From positions 1-48,864 of the forward strand of contig DASZHC010000006.1 in NCBI GenBank assembly GCA_035938215.1: 48,864 nucleotides of DNA, written 5' to 3'. Both the position numbers and the translations under genes were made by a program. Below the pieces are notes generated by a model, which was not told the DNA's origin, searched no databases, and saw only the letters and a list, made by a program, of their open reading frames with translations. Origin of the DNA: DASZHC01 sp035938215. Its GTDB lineage: Bacteria; Verrucomicrobiota; Verrucomicrobiia; Chthoniobacterales; JAFAMB01. The number at the start of each line of letters is the position of its first letter. Position 1 is the first letter of the stretch. Below, in pieces: positions 25,300 through 33,273 of the stretch.

Positions 25300-25977
25300 G
25301 TGAGAGCCGTAGCCAAATTAGCGATCGCCTTATTTGCAATCGGGCTGGCTGGGAAGCTAAGCGCTCAGCAGACTGAGGTGATTATTGATCTTAGCCAGCA
25401 GGCAGCTTATTTGCTCGAGAGTGGCCGCGTCGCCTTCATTTCGCCGATTGCGTCGGGTAAGGAGGGTTGGGGAACTCCGACCGGGAGCTTCAGGGTCATC
25501 AGCAAAGACTTGAATCACCAGTCCGGAAATTTCGGTCTGGTCGTCGACTCTTACGGCAGAATAGTCAATCCAAACGCAACTCCCGGCTCATACGTCCCTC
25601 CGGGATGTCGTTACACGCCGGCTCCGATGCCGTACTTTATGGAATTCCGCAAATTTGTCGGGATGCATGCCGGTTATCTGCCTGGCTATCCGGCATCGCA
25701 CGGATGTGTGCGGATGCCCAGAGACCTTGCTGCTGAATTTTTTGCCCAGGTGCGGATCGGCACACCGGTAAAGGTGGTTGGTAGCGCCAGAAATGTAACC
25801 CATGTCAGGAAAGCGATTGCACTCGTTCAGCCTGGGGATTCCGCGTACGCGACAGCATTTTACCGTGCTGGGCGGCTGTCTGGTAGCGCCAGAAATGTAA
25901 CACCTGCCAGGAAAGCGATTCCAGTCGTTCAGCCTCGCGGTTTCCGGTATGTCGCAGCCTTTTTTGGTTTCCGATAA
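25300..25977 (+). CDS. L,D-transpeptidase (YkuD) with internally duplicated C-terminal tail
   Basis: Periplasmic peptidoglycan cross-linking or protein-anchoring enzyme. A signal peptide covers about 1-22. The YkuD domain spans about 24-160: FISPIASGKEGWGTPTGSF, then VGMHAGYLPG and the active-site SHGCVRMP with Cys136. After the domain, GSARNVTHVRKAIALVQPG and GSARNVTPARKAIPVVQPR are tandem copies with a 34-residue period, basic and Val/Ala-rich. GTG start at 25300. A normal YkuD would end near residue 160, so the tail is an addition, perhaps for wall or partner binding. Confidence 0.9.
   Translation: MRAVAKLAIALFAIGLAGKLSAQQTEVIIDLSQQAAYLLESGRVAFISPIASGKEGWGTPTGSFRVISKDLNHQSGNFGLVVDSYGRIVNPNATPGSYVPPGCRYTPAPMPYFMEFRKFVGMHAGYLPGYPASHGCVRMPRDLAAEFFAQVRIGTPVKVVGSARNVTHVRKAIALVQPGDSAYATAFYRAGRLSGSARNVTPARKAIPVVQPRGFRYVAAFFGFR
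25780..25975 (+). repeat. 102-bp in-frame tandem duplication inside the L,D-transpeptidase gene
   Basis: GGTAGCGCCAGAAATGTAAC starts at 25780 and again at 25882; most of the 102-base unit can be aligned, diverging towards its end. It keeps the reading frame. Confidence 0.85.
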
Positions 25978-25981
25978 GACG

Positions 25982-26247
25982 GCGGGGTCATGTCTCAATA
26001 TTCAACATTCGGCCGGCTCTGAAAGTTATTCGCAGGGCAGAAAGGTAAGGGCCGCGTCTCCGGGGGGTGTTCTCGTCGGGTAGTTCGGAGATCTGCCGCT
26101 GGCAGGCAATCCATCGCAATGGATCTATTTGAAGTTCCTTGCGGAAGTCACAGAATCATAGCTCCTTGTGAAAGCCGGCCTGCGGGGTTGTGATCGCGAG
26201 GAAGAAAGTTTTGAAGCGAATGTTGAATATTGAGACATGACCCCGTT
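25982..26247. mobile_element. MITE-like element with GGGGTCATGTCTCAATATTC termini (266 bp)
   Basis: Perfect or near-perfect inverted termini of about 29 bases, GGCGGGGTCATGTCTC... at the left and its inverse ...GAGACATGACCCCGT at the right. Inside is a degraded copy of the GGATCTCCGAG palindrome (26045-26100) and its conserved tail. No open frame of note. The same termini delimit 30724-31428 and occur singly at 32122. No transposase is in the window, so it is non-autonomous. Confidence 0.7.
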
Positions 26248-26410
26248 GTCACCAACGAGTTCAACATTATCTTAACTATGGACTGGTTGTTCGCTTCCAG
26301 CTGCCCTCCACCCCGCCTCTCGACGACGCAGTTCCCTTCAGCTGCGGACAGCCAGTGCTCTGTCCGACGGGGACTTTCACCCCGCTGTTGGTGCGCACTC
26401 TTAGGCGCAC

Positions 26411-26503
26411 GGAGGGACGGCCTCCGTGCCGTCCCATTTTCCTCCTCGTTATGCGTGCCAGAAATGATAGTCGGACGGCACAGAGGCCGTCCTTCCCTTA
26501 AAA
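26411..26503. repeat. Inverted pair of GGGACGGCCTCCGTGCC hairpins
   Basis: Arms 26411-26437 and 26471-26497 are inverted; each is itself palindromic. It fills the gap between the 26-kb element and the 3' end of glcF (26248-26575 has no gene). Confidence 0.7.
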
Positions 26504-26575
26504 TGAACGAATCCCCAGATGGCGTCGCACAATCAAATGGAGCGGGCCTGCACCTGCGCGCGCAGGACACCGGCG

Positions 26576-27892
26576 TCACAGGGAAACGCCGCGAATGGAC
26601 GCGTCGAGCAGCTCAACGATGTGACGAACCGGCAGCTTTTGCCCAGCGCGAGCCAGGGCAGACTGGAGCTGCAGGAGGCAGCCGGGGTTTCCGGATACAA
26701 CCGTGTCCGCGTTCAGTGTGACGACATGGCTCGCTTTCCGGTCGCCGAGCTCAGCCGCGGCATCCGGTTGCACCAGATTGTAGATTCCCGCGGAGCCACA
26801 GCAGATTGCGCTTTCTGGGATTTCCAGCAATTCGAGCTCTGGGATTCGTCTTAGTAGCATGCGGGGCTGGGTCCGGACGCCTTGGGCGTGCTGCAAGTGA
26901 CAGGCGTCGTGGTAGGCCACCCGCAGGCGCAAAGGATGGCGCGTGGCGCGTGGCTCCAATTCGGCCAGGAATTCGGAGATGTCGCGGCACTTCGCTGCAA
27001 ACGCTTTCGCGCGCGCGGCGTACTCCACGTCATCCCGCAACAGGTGGCCATACTCCTTCACGTTCGAGCCGCATCCCGCTGCATTGATGATCACTGCGTC
27101 CACCTGGGCTTTTTCGAACAGGTCAATCATTTGGCGCGCTAGCCGCAGGGCTTGCCCCTCTTCGCCGACATGCATCGGCAGAGCCCCGCAGCAGGGCTGT
27201 GCTGCGGGAATCAAAACCTCGCATCCCTCCGCGGCAAGCACGCGCGCCGTTGCCGCGTTGACCTGCGGGAAAAACTCGCGCTGCACGCAGCCCAGCAACA
27301 ACCCGACGCGGTGCCGTCGTTCTCCCTGCGCCGGGATCAACCGGCGAAGCGTTTCCTGAGCGGGTAACTGGGGTAGCAGTGCCTCCATAGCCCGCCACCG
27401 CGCCGGAAGCAATTTCGGGATAGCCATGCGGCGCACCAGCGCCTGGAGCCCGGTCTTCTGGTACAGGCGCAATGGCAGCAGAAGAGCGCGCAGCCGATTT
27501 GGGTGCGTGAAAACGCTCAGCAGAAAGCGGCGAAACCGCTTCTCCGCAGCCGGTCGCGCGTAGCGGCGTTCAATTTGCGCCCGTGTGGCTTCGATCAGTT
27601 TCGCATAGTCTACGCCGGAAGGACACGCCGTCATGCAGGCCATACAGCCGAGGCAGGCATCGAAATGGCTTACCCATGTTTTGTTGATGGTCGCGGCACC
27701 TTCGGCGGCCATCTTCATCAGGTAGATACGGCCGCGCGGCGAATCCATTTCCTCTCTCCAGAGCACGTAGGTGGGACACGTAGGAAGACAGAAGCCGCAG
27801 TGGACGCATTGGTCGATCAACTCGCGCGACGGCGGATGGTGCGCGTCGTATGCACTTGCGTCCGCCGGATGGATATTTTGTTGCTGCGTCAT
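26576..27892 (-). CDS. glcF: Glycolate oxidase iron-sulfur subunit GlcF
   Basis: Electron-transfer subunit of membrane-associated glycolate oxidase, passing electrons from the FAD subunits towards quinone. The 438-residue protein carries two 4Fe-4S motifs, CVHCGFCLPTCPTY (about 31-44) and CLGCMACMTACPSG (about 81-94), and two heterodisulfide-reductase-type CCG domains, with AAQPCCGALPMH and SAICCGSAGIYN. Length and order are standard. Last gene of the minus-strand glcD-glcE-glcF operon; base composition is visibly GC-richer than the neighbouring genes. Confidence 0.95.
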   Translation of the reverse strand: MTQQQNIHPADASAYDAHHPPSRELIDQCVHCGFCLPTCPTYVLWREEMDSPRGRIYLMKMAAEGAATINKTWVSHFDACLGCMACMTACPSGVDYAKLIEATRAQIERRYARPAAEKRFRRFLLSVFTHPNRLRALLLPLRLYQKTGLQALVRRMAIPKLLPARWRAMEALLPQLPAQETLRRLIPAQGERRHRVGLLLGCVQREFFPQVNAATARVLAAEGCEVLIPAAQPCCGALPMHVGEEGQALRLARQMIDLFEKAQVDAVIINAAGCGSNVKEYGHLLRDDVEYAARAKAFAAKCRDISEFLAELEPRATRHPLRLRVAYHDACHLQHAQGVRTQPRMLLRRIPELELLEIPESAICCGSAGIYNLVQPDAAAELGDRKASHVVTLNADTVVSGNPGCLLQLQSALARAGQKLPVRHIVELLDASIRGVSL

Positions 27893-27901
27893 TAGCCTAC
27901 A

Positions 27902-29188
27902 TTATATCCCCCCGACGAATCGACCGGGATTCAGCGTGCCGTGCGGATCGAACCGTTGCTTCACTCTTAACATCAAGGGAAGTGTATCGCCACCGCTGCC
28001 CCATGCGTCCATCGCGGGCATTGCGTCAGCGCTACGTAGCACAGTCAGCGAACCTCCTACGCGTTCGAGTTCGGTGCGAAAGGTGTGCAGCACCCGGTGG
28101 ATGGCAGGCGCGCTCGATGCCTCCACCCGCAACCAGCCCAGTCCTGTTCCCTGCACGACGGCACTCCACCGGACGCCCAGGGAATCCGCAAGGCGGCGAA
28201 TGCTGCCGCACATCTCTGAGATCGACGCCGGGAGGACGCTGAATTTTGCAATCGCTGCCGGCCCGGCCCACAGTTCCTGACGCGCCAACCACACCGCGTC
28301 GCTGGCCGGGATTCCGCGGGCCGGAGCGACGAGCTTCCGCAGCACCTCCGCCTGGGCGGTGAGTCCCGCATCGGTGCCTTCAAAGCGAACGTCTACCTCG
28401 GGCGCCGTCTCTGAGGCGAAACGGGCCTGTAAGCCGGTGTGCGCCAGCCTGGAATCCTGCACCGCCAGCACCAGGCGATTGGCGTCGGCCAGATCGCGTC
28501 CCACAAACGTGAACGACACCACGTTGCGCGGCAGGGGATGCAGCCGGAAGATGGCGCGAGTGATGACGCCCAGTGTACCGAGCGCTCCCGTAACCAGTTT
28601 CGGCAGGTCGTACCCCGCGACGTTTTTTACCACTTTGCCGCCGCTCGAAGCCAGCGTGCCATCGGGCAGCGCTATAGTCACGCCGATGATCAGGTCGCGC
28701 AGCGCGCCATATCGAATACGCAGCGTGCCGCTGTCGTTTGTGGAAAGCACTCCCGCGACGGTGGCCCGCTCCGGCCACAGCGGATCCACGGCGATGTGCT
28801 GGCCGTGCTGGGCCAGAGTGTTCTGCAAATTCTGGATCTTGCAGCCGGCCTCTACGCTCACCGTCAGATCGGCCCATGCGTGTTCGATCACCCGGTTGAG
28901 CCGTGCCGTCGAAAGAATCAGGTCGGCGCGCACCGGTCGATTACCCCAGGCGGTCTTCGTGCCACCGCCGCGTGGTATAACGCAGAGCCCGGCGGCCTCC
29001 GCGCACCGTAACGCCGCCGCCAGTTCGGTCTCATTACCTGGCTCAAAGACCATCTGCGGCTGGACTCCGGCGACGCTATCACCGACCCCCGCCGAGCGCA
29101 GATGCTCAGCGCCGGCGATGTTCCGCAGATCATCCCAAACGGCCCCGATCCCTGTCGCTGCTGTTGGAGCTGATGGTGGTGCGGCCAT
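27902..29188 (-). CDS. glcE: Glycolate oxidase FAD-binding subunit GlcE
   Basis: Second FAD-binding subunit of glycolate oxidase. The 428-residue protein has the VAO/PCMH FAD fold: VIPRGGGTKTAWGN (about 81-94), VDPLWPERATVAGVLSTNDSG and the GGKVVKNVAGYDLPKLVTGA pyrophosphate-binding region with GTLGVITRA. The start at 29186-29188 lies one base after the glcD stop, indicating coupling; in-frame sequence further upstream is glcD coding sequence. glcF follows after 9 bases. Confidence 0.93.
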   Translation of the reverse strand: MAAPPSAPTAATGIGAVWDDLRNIAGAEHLRSAGVGDSVAGVQPQMVFEPGNETELAAALRCAEAAGLCVIPRGGGTKTAWGNRPVRADLILSTARLNRVIEHAWADLTVSVEAGCKIQNLQNTLAQHGQHIAVDPLWPERATVAGVLSTNDSGTLRIRYGALRDLIIGVTIALPDGTLASSGGKVVKNVAGYDLPKLVTGALGTLGVITRAIFRLHPLPRNVVSFTFVGRDLADANRLVLAVQDSRLAHTGLQARFASETAPEVDVRFEGTDAGLTAQAEVLRKLVAPARGIPASDAVWLARQELWAGPAAIAKFSVLPASISEMCGSIRRLADSLGVRWSAVVQGTGLGWLRVEASSAPAIHRVLHTFRTELERVGGSLTVLRSADAMPAMDAWGSGGDTLPLMLRVKQRFDPHGTLNPGRFVGGI

Positions 29189-29189
29189 C

Positions 29190-30710
29190 TTAGAAGCGTT
29201 CTGCGATTCCGGCGGTTTCCAGGGGATGAGGTCGATACTCCCCTGGGCTTTCACCGCATAGCCGAGGGCGAGGGAAAACCTTGGTGGGATTGGAGAGCTG
29301 TTCCGGGTCAAAGGCACAACGCACGCGCTGCATCGTTTCCAGATCGGGCTCCGCATACATCTTCGACATCATCATTTTTTTCTCTTCGCCCACGCCATGC
29401 TCGCCTGTGATGGAACCGCCAGCCTCGATACATAGTTCGAGGATTCGATTGGCCAGAACCTCAGCCGCATGCTCTTGACCTTCGATCCGGCGATCATAAA
29501 GCACCAACGGATGCAGGTTGCCGTCGCCAGCGTGAAACACATTGGCCACTCTGATTCTGGCCTCCGCGCCGAGCCGCTCGATTTCGCTCATGATGCGCGG
29601 AAGCGCCGTGCGGGGAATCACGCCGTCCTGGACGATATAGTTCGGTGAAATGCGGCCCACCGCCGCGAACGCCGCTTTGCGGCCCTTCCATACCACGGCA
29701 CGCTCCGCCTCCGTCTGCGCCACACGAATTTCCCCGGCTCCGCACTTTCGACAGATTTCTTCCACATGTCGCATCAACGCTTCGACTTCGGCCGTGGGGC
29801 CGTCGAGTTCCACAAGCAATAGCCCGCCGCAGTCGGGGTAGTTGGCGTGCACAGCTGCTTCAGCGGCTTGGATGGCCAGGTGGTCCATCATTTCAATCGC
29901 TGCGGGCAGCATTCCTGCGGCGATTATCCCGCCCACCGCAGCACCGGCCTCGCTCGTGGAAGCAAATGCCGCCAGCAGCGTCTGAACGCATTCGGGCCGC
30001 TTGACGACGCGCAGGATTATCTTAGTGGCGATGCCCAGGGTACCCTCGGAGCCGACAAACACGCCCGACAGATCGTAGCCCGGCGTGTCGAGCGTTTTGC
30101 CGCCTAGATGAGCCAGCCTTCCGTCCGGCAGCACTACCTCGAGGCCGAGCACGTGAGTGGTAGTAAATCCGTATTTCAGGCAGTGCGCCCCGCCGGCGTT
30201 TTCCGCCACATTTCCGCCGATGCTGCAGACGGACTGCGACGACGGATCGGGCGCGTAGAATAAGCCGTGCGGCGCAACTCGCTCCGTTACTTCCAAGTTG
30301 GTCACGCCAGGCTCTACCACCACCCGAGCGTTGGCCGGATCCACTTCCAGGATACGGTTCATGCGCGCCAGGCTAATCACCACCCCGTTTTTGACCGGCA
30401 ATGCGCCCCCGCTCAATCCCGTACCCGAACCGCGCGCCACAAACGGGATGCGTTCGCGATGGCACACACGGACAATCCCCTGGACCTGTTCGGTGGAACC
30501 AGGGAGCAGCACAGCCTGGGGAACGACGCGGAAATTCGTAAGCCCGTCACACTCGTAGGTCTTCAATTCTTCCTGCGATGTGATCACGCCGCGGTCTCCG
30601 GCGATGGCGCGGAATTCCTGAAGGATGCGGGCGTCCACGGGTGTTCGGTCGGCCCGCTGATTTGCGCGGAGCGAGCCTTCCAGGAACCAGGGTAGTACCT
30701 TAGAGCGCAA
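29190..30710 (-). CDS. glcD: Glycolate oxidase catalytic subunit GlcD
   Basis: FAD-linked oxidase that converts glycolate (or D-lactate) to glyoxylate (or pyruvate). About 506 residues: PCMH FAD domain with PFVARGSGTGLSGGALP, YAPDPSSQSVCSIGGNVAEN and GVFVGSEGTLGI, then the FAD-oxidase C domain with VFHAGDGNLHP and SITGEHGVGEEKK. The 5' end is uncertain: the TTG at 30710 has no Shine-Dalgarno and lies only 14 bases from the terminus of an inserted element. A GTG at 30638 (MDARILQEF) is an alternative. The promoter must lie inside or have been replaced by the element. Confidence 0.93.
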   Translation of the reverse strand: MRSKVLPWFLEGSLRANQRADRTPVDARILQEFRAIAGDRGVITSQEELKTYECDGLTNFRVVPQAVLLPGSTEQVQGIVRVCHRERIPFVARGSGTGLSGGALPVKNGVVISLARMNRILEVDPANARVVVEPGVTNLEVTERVAPHGLFYAPDPSSQSVCSIGGNVAENAGGAHCLKYGFTTTHVLGLEVVLPDGRLAHLGGKTLDTPGYDLSGVFVGSEGTLGIATKIILRVVKRPECVQTLLAAFASTSEAGAAVGGIIAAGMLPAAIEMMDHLAIQAAEAAVHANYPDCGGLLLVELDGPTAEVEALMRHVEEICRKCGAGEIRVAQTEAERAVVWKGRKAAFAAVGRISPNYIVQDGVIPRTALPRIMSEIERLGAEARIRVANVFHAGDGNLHPLVLYDRRIEGQEHAAEVLANRILELCIEAGGSITGEHGVGEEKKMMMSKMYAEPDLETMQRVRCAFDPEQLSNPTKVFPRPRLCGESPGEYRPHPLETAGIAERF

Positions 30711-30910
30711 ACGTCAAACCGTGCGACGGGGTCATGTCTCAATATTCAACACTCGCACCTAGCGGTTAGCTCCCTCGCCACCTCGATTTGTGCCCCTTCT
30801 CGGAGAACTGGTGGTGAAAAGCGCTCGGGGGGCAAAGAGTTGGAGATTGTGGCACAGAGCCATAATGTCGGTGGAATCGCGTTCCAAAGCGATCGTTGGC
30901 AGGTTAGGGA

Positions 30911-31005
30911 GGTAGCGCCGGATCTCCGAGCCGGCTGTTCTAACGAGCGAGACTCGTAAGGCAAGGGCACCATTCTCGGCGGGCAGCTCGGAGATCTGCC
31001 CAACC
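30911..31005. repeat. Palindromic repeat copy inside the 705-bp element
   Basis: Left arm GGTAGCGCCGGATCTCCGAG and right arm GCTCGGAGATCTGCCCAACC. The upstream flank (CGATCGTTGGCAGGTTAGGG) also matches the copy at 43085, so the duplicated unit is longer than the palindrome. Confidence 0.75.
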
Positions 31006-31035
31006 TCGGCCACGGTCAATTTGTTCATTTTTAGA

Positions 31036-31361
31036 TAGTGTCCTGTCCCCGAAATAGCATGTATTTTGTTGCGATCAAAATGGGCCGTCGACAAGGCGCG
31101 AGGAGCGGAGCATCCCGCACCACTTTCTATATTCCTGGTACTCTTGGTCTCGAGGGTAGCATGGAAGTGGGGCGGGACGTGACCGACGAGCAACGCCGTC
31201 GCCGGCCCATTTTCATCGCAACCCTTCGGCCGGAGCCAGTTGGCCGTTTTTCTGCGTTGCTCTCTCGGCCCGTATGATTCAGATATGGGCGCTCGTTCGC
31301 GCCTTGAAAAACTGCCAACTGACTTCCGGCAAATATATGTTATTTCGGGGACAGGACACTA
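31036..31361. mobile_element. Nested MITE-like element (326 bp), TAGTGTCCTGTCCCC termini
   Basis: Inverted termini TAGTGTCCTGTCCCCGAAAT (31036-31055) and its inverse (31342-31361), with subterminal GCATGTATTTTG/ATATATGTTA similarity. Inside, an inverted pair AAAATGGGCC/GGCCCATTTT (31078-31087, 31203-31212) and TTTTTCTGCG-type sequences shared with 18190-18310. A diverged terminus is at 9691. Non-coding. Confidence 0.75.
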
Positions 31362-31428
31362 GCTTTCTGCCTTACCAGTCACCTTCAGAGCCGAACGAGT
31401 GTTGAATATTGAGACATGACCCCGTCGC

Positions 31429-32049
31429 TTATAGTTGAAGTTGTTTGACCCAGCGCTTGGCAGTTTCGACCTCGTCACGGGTGAATCGGTGACCGGCGTT
31501 TGAACGACAAACCGTCAGATCAGCGCCCGCGCTGCGCAACAGCGCAACGAGGCGTTCAGTCTCGGATACTGGCACAAATGGATCCTGATTCCCTGTCGCA
31601 ATGTGGATCTGTACGCCAGTAAGATCCGGAAGCGGTTCGGGGACCAACGGCACCATCGGTCGAAACAGAATCGCAGCACGAAGTATCCCGGGCCGAAGCA
31701 GGAGCAGGCTGGCGGCAATGTTCGCGCCATTGGAATAACCGAGCCCGAAGATCTTACCTGAATCAAATCCGTAGTGCCGCGCCGCTTCGGCGACGAAATC
31801 CGCCAGTTCACTGGTCCGTTTCTTCAAGTCCTCGACATCGAATAGGCCTTCCGCAAACCTTCGAAAAAATCGTGGCATGCCGTTCTCCATGACCTTGCCG
31901 CGGGGACTTATCAGATTGGCTTCCGGATCGACGCTGCGCCCGAGCGGAATGAGATCGTGCTCATTCCCGCCGGTGCCATGCAGAAGCAACAGTGTCCGCT
32001 TCGCGCTGCCGGGCACAAACTCGTGGATAAAACTCAAGGGCTGCCTCAT
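31429..32049 (-). CDS. Alpha/beta hydrolase, carboxylesterase/phospholipase-like
   Basis: A 206-residue serine esterase of the YpfH/dienelactone hydrolase type; substrate unknown. LLLLHGTGGNEHDLIPLG (oxyanion region, about 20-37), nucleophile elbow GLGYSNGANIAASL, Asp in IATGNQDPFVPV and His in SNAGHRFT complete the catalytic triad. The start at 32047-32049 (MRQPLSF) has AGGAAAG upstream. The stop codon directly adjoins the right end of the 705-bp element. Confidence 0.85.
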   Translation of the reverse strand: MRQPLSFIHEFVPGSAKRTLLLLHGTGGNEHDLIPLGRSVDPEANLISPRGKVMENGMPRFFRRFAEGLFDVEDLKKRTSELADFVAEAARHYGFDSGKIFGLGYSNGANIAASLLLLRPGILRAAILFRPMVPLVPEPLPDLTGVQIHIATGNQDPFVPVSETERLVALLRSAGADLTVCRSNAGHRFTRDEVETAKRWVKQLQL

Positions 32050-32121
32050 TGGGATCTTTCCTAAGTGAAGCAACATCATGAGGCTCGGTTATGCAATTTT
32101 CCTGATAAATGAGGACGATAA

Positions 32122-32150
32122 TGTTGAATATTGAGACATGACCCCGTCGC
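32122..32150. repeat. Solo GGGGTCATGTCTC-type terminus
   Basis: A single copy of the ATGTTGAATATTGAGACATG... terminus lies in the divergent space between the hydrolase and the UVR-motif gene, 22 bases before the latter's start. No partner terminus is visible, so it is a solo end or the relic of a deletion. Confidence 0.6.
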
Positions 32151-32171
32151 TCATTTGTAGGTTTTGACAAC

Positions 32172-32966
32172 GTGCTGACTCGTTCGGATATTTTCGCCAG
32201 TGTGAGCGATTTGGATCTCAATAATTTACTCGACGGCTGGCCGCATGAACCGGGTCAGGTGAAGGCCCGAAAAATCGTGGGGCGCGACGGCCGCGAAAAA
32301 GTCCAGCTCAGGATCGATCTCGGATTAATTCAAATGGAATTGCATGGGCGTCCCGACGGACATCGCCCCAACGGATTTGAGTCCCTCTTGCAGTATCACC
32401 AGGAGAAAGCTGGTAGCCAGTCTCCCGGCCAGAGCTACTCTCTTACAGAGGCGGACGTTATGGCTTTGCAGCAGGAGGGAGTTCAATATTATCATCGCTA
32501 CCTGAGCTTGTTTCAGCTTCGAGACTTTCACAACGTCATTCGGGATACGGAACGGAATCTGGAGATGTTTGACTTCGTTGGCGAACATTGTTCTGACGAA
32601 GATTCGAAGTGGAGTTTGGAACAGTTCAGGCCTTACGTCATCATGATGAACACACGGGCCAGGGCGTCATTGGAGTTACAGGAAGGCAGAACCGCTGCTG
32701 CAGCAAAGCTGATTGAAGCGGGCAAGGAGAAGATCGAGGCTTTTTATCGCGCGATCGGTCAGCCAGAATGGATCGAGTCCAGCAACGAACTCGCGTTTCT
32801 CTCGGAGTGGCTCAAGGAAGTGCGCGATGCGCAACCGTTGACGCCCTTAGAGATGATGGAACGCGACTTGCAGCGCGCAATTGCCGACGAAGCTTACGAA
32901 CGTGCTGCTGAGTTGCGAGACGCTATCCGTTCCTTGCGCATTTCAAAAAAATTACCAGGTCAATAG
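32172..32966 (+). CDS. UvrB/UvrC (UVR) motif-containing protein, unknown function
   Basis: 264 residues, cytoplasmic. An N-terminal domain (LDLNNLLDGWPHEPGQVKAR, then VQLRIDLGLIQMELHGRPDG) is followed by a helical, TPR-like middle and a C-terminal UVR motif LQRAIADEAYERAAELRDAI, the helical hairpin by which UvrB and UvrC interact; elsewhere it occurs in stress-response partners such as McsA. GTG start at 32172. Function unknown; a protein-interaction role is likely. Confidence 0.75.
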   Translation: MLTRSDIFASVSDLDLNNLLDGWPHEPGQVKARKIVGRDGREKVQLRIDLGLIQMELHGRPDGHRPNGFESLLQYHQEKAGSQSPGQSYSLTEADVMALQQEGVQYYHRYLSLFQLRDFHNVIRDTERNLEMFDFVGEHCSDEDSKWSLEQFRPYVIMMNTRARASLELQEGRTAAAAKLIEAGKEKIEAFYRAIGQPEWIESSNELAFLSEWLKEVRDAQPLTPLEMMERDLQRAIADEAYERAAELRDAIRSLRISKKLPGQ

Positions 32967-33128
32967 CTCGATCGCTAAGCGGCAAAGAACGGTTGTCTCG
33001 CAGGGCTGCAATGGCGGCAGATTGTCGAAAGGGCAGAGACGTGTCTTGCCTTCAAATGGCAACGAACTAGGGCGTAGAATTGCATATTTGTAATTGTTTT
33101 TTCTCAAATGTCCCCGAGCTCGCTCTGT

Positions 33129-33230
33129 CTTTAGAATCTTTGAAAGCAAAATCGGTTGCAGATGAGTCAAGTTTCTTCCGTATCCGCGCATTTATCATTA
33201 GGTGGTTTTGCTTTTCAAGGATTCTATACT
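33129..33230. repeat. Second copy of the AGAATCC..GCAAAACC MITE-like element
   Basis: Left terminus AGAATCTTTGAAAGCAAAAT and right terminus GGTTTTGCTTTTCAAGGATT. The interior CGGTTGCAGATGAGTC, then TTTCTTCCGTATCCGCG matches the 9596-9694 element in reverse orientation. It lies in the 307-base gap before the M3 peptidase gene; 32967-33128 has nothing else. Confidence 0.75.
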
Positions 33231-33273
33231 CTTCGGCTTCGACGCAATCACCTGGGCGGCGATTGAGCATCGT

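Larger units (their letters stand above)
30724..31428. mobile_element. MITE-like composite element (705 bp), GACGGGGTCATGTCTC termini
   Basis: Perfect 31-base inverted termini: GACGGGGTCATGTCTCAATA... at 30724-30754 and its inverse at 31398-31428. Inside lie a GGTAGCGCCGGATCTCCGAG palindrome (30911-31005) and a complete second element (31036-31361). It exactly fills the space between the glcD 5' end and the stop codon of the downstream hydrolase gene (TAA at 31429-31431). No coding capacity. Confidence 0.75.

Noticed and set aside
28359..29261. 300-residue open frame on the plus strand, antisense to glcE
   Set aside because: Composition is Ser/Arg/Pro-rich with no domain, and the minus strand encodes an unmistakable GlcE. 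The long shadow follows from the high GC of the operon.
25982..31428. Complete transposon with its own transposase around glcDEF
   Set aside because: No transposase, resolvase or integrase gene lies between the inverted termini; only non-autonomous elements are visible, so a composite cassette is proposed as inference only.
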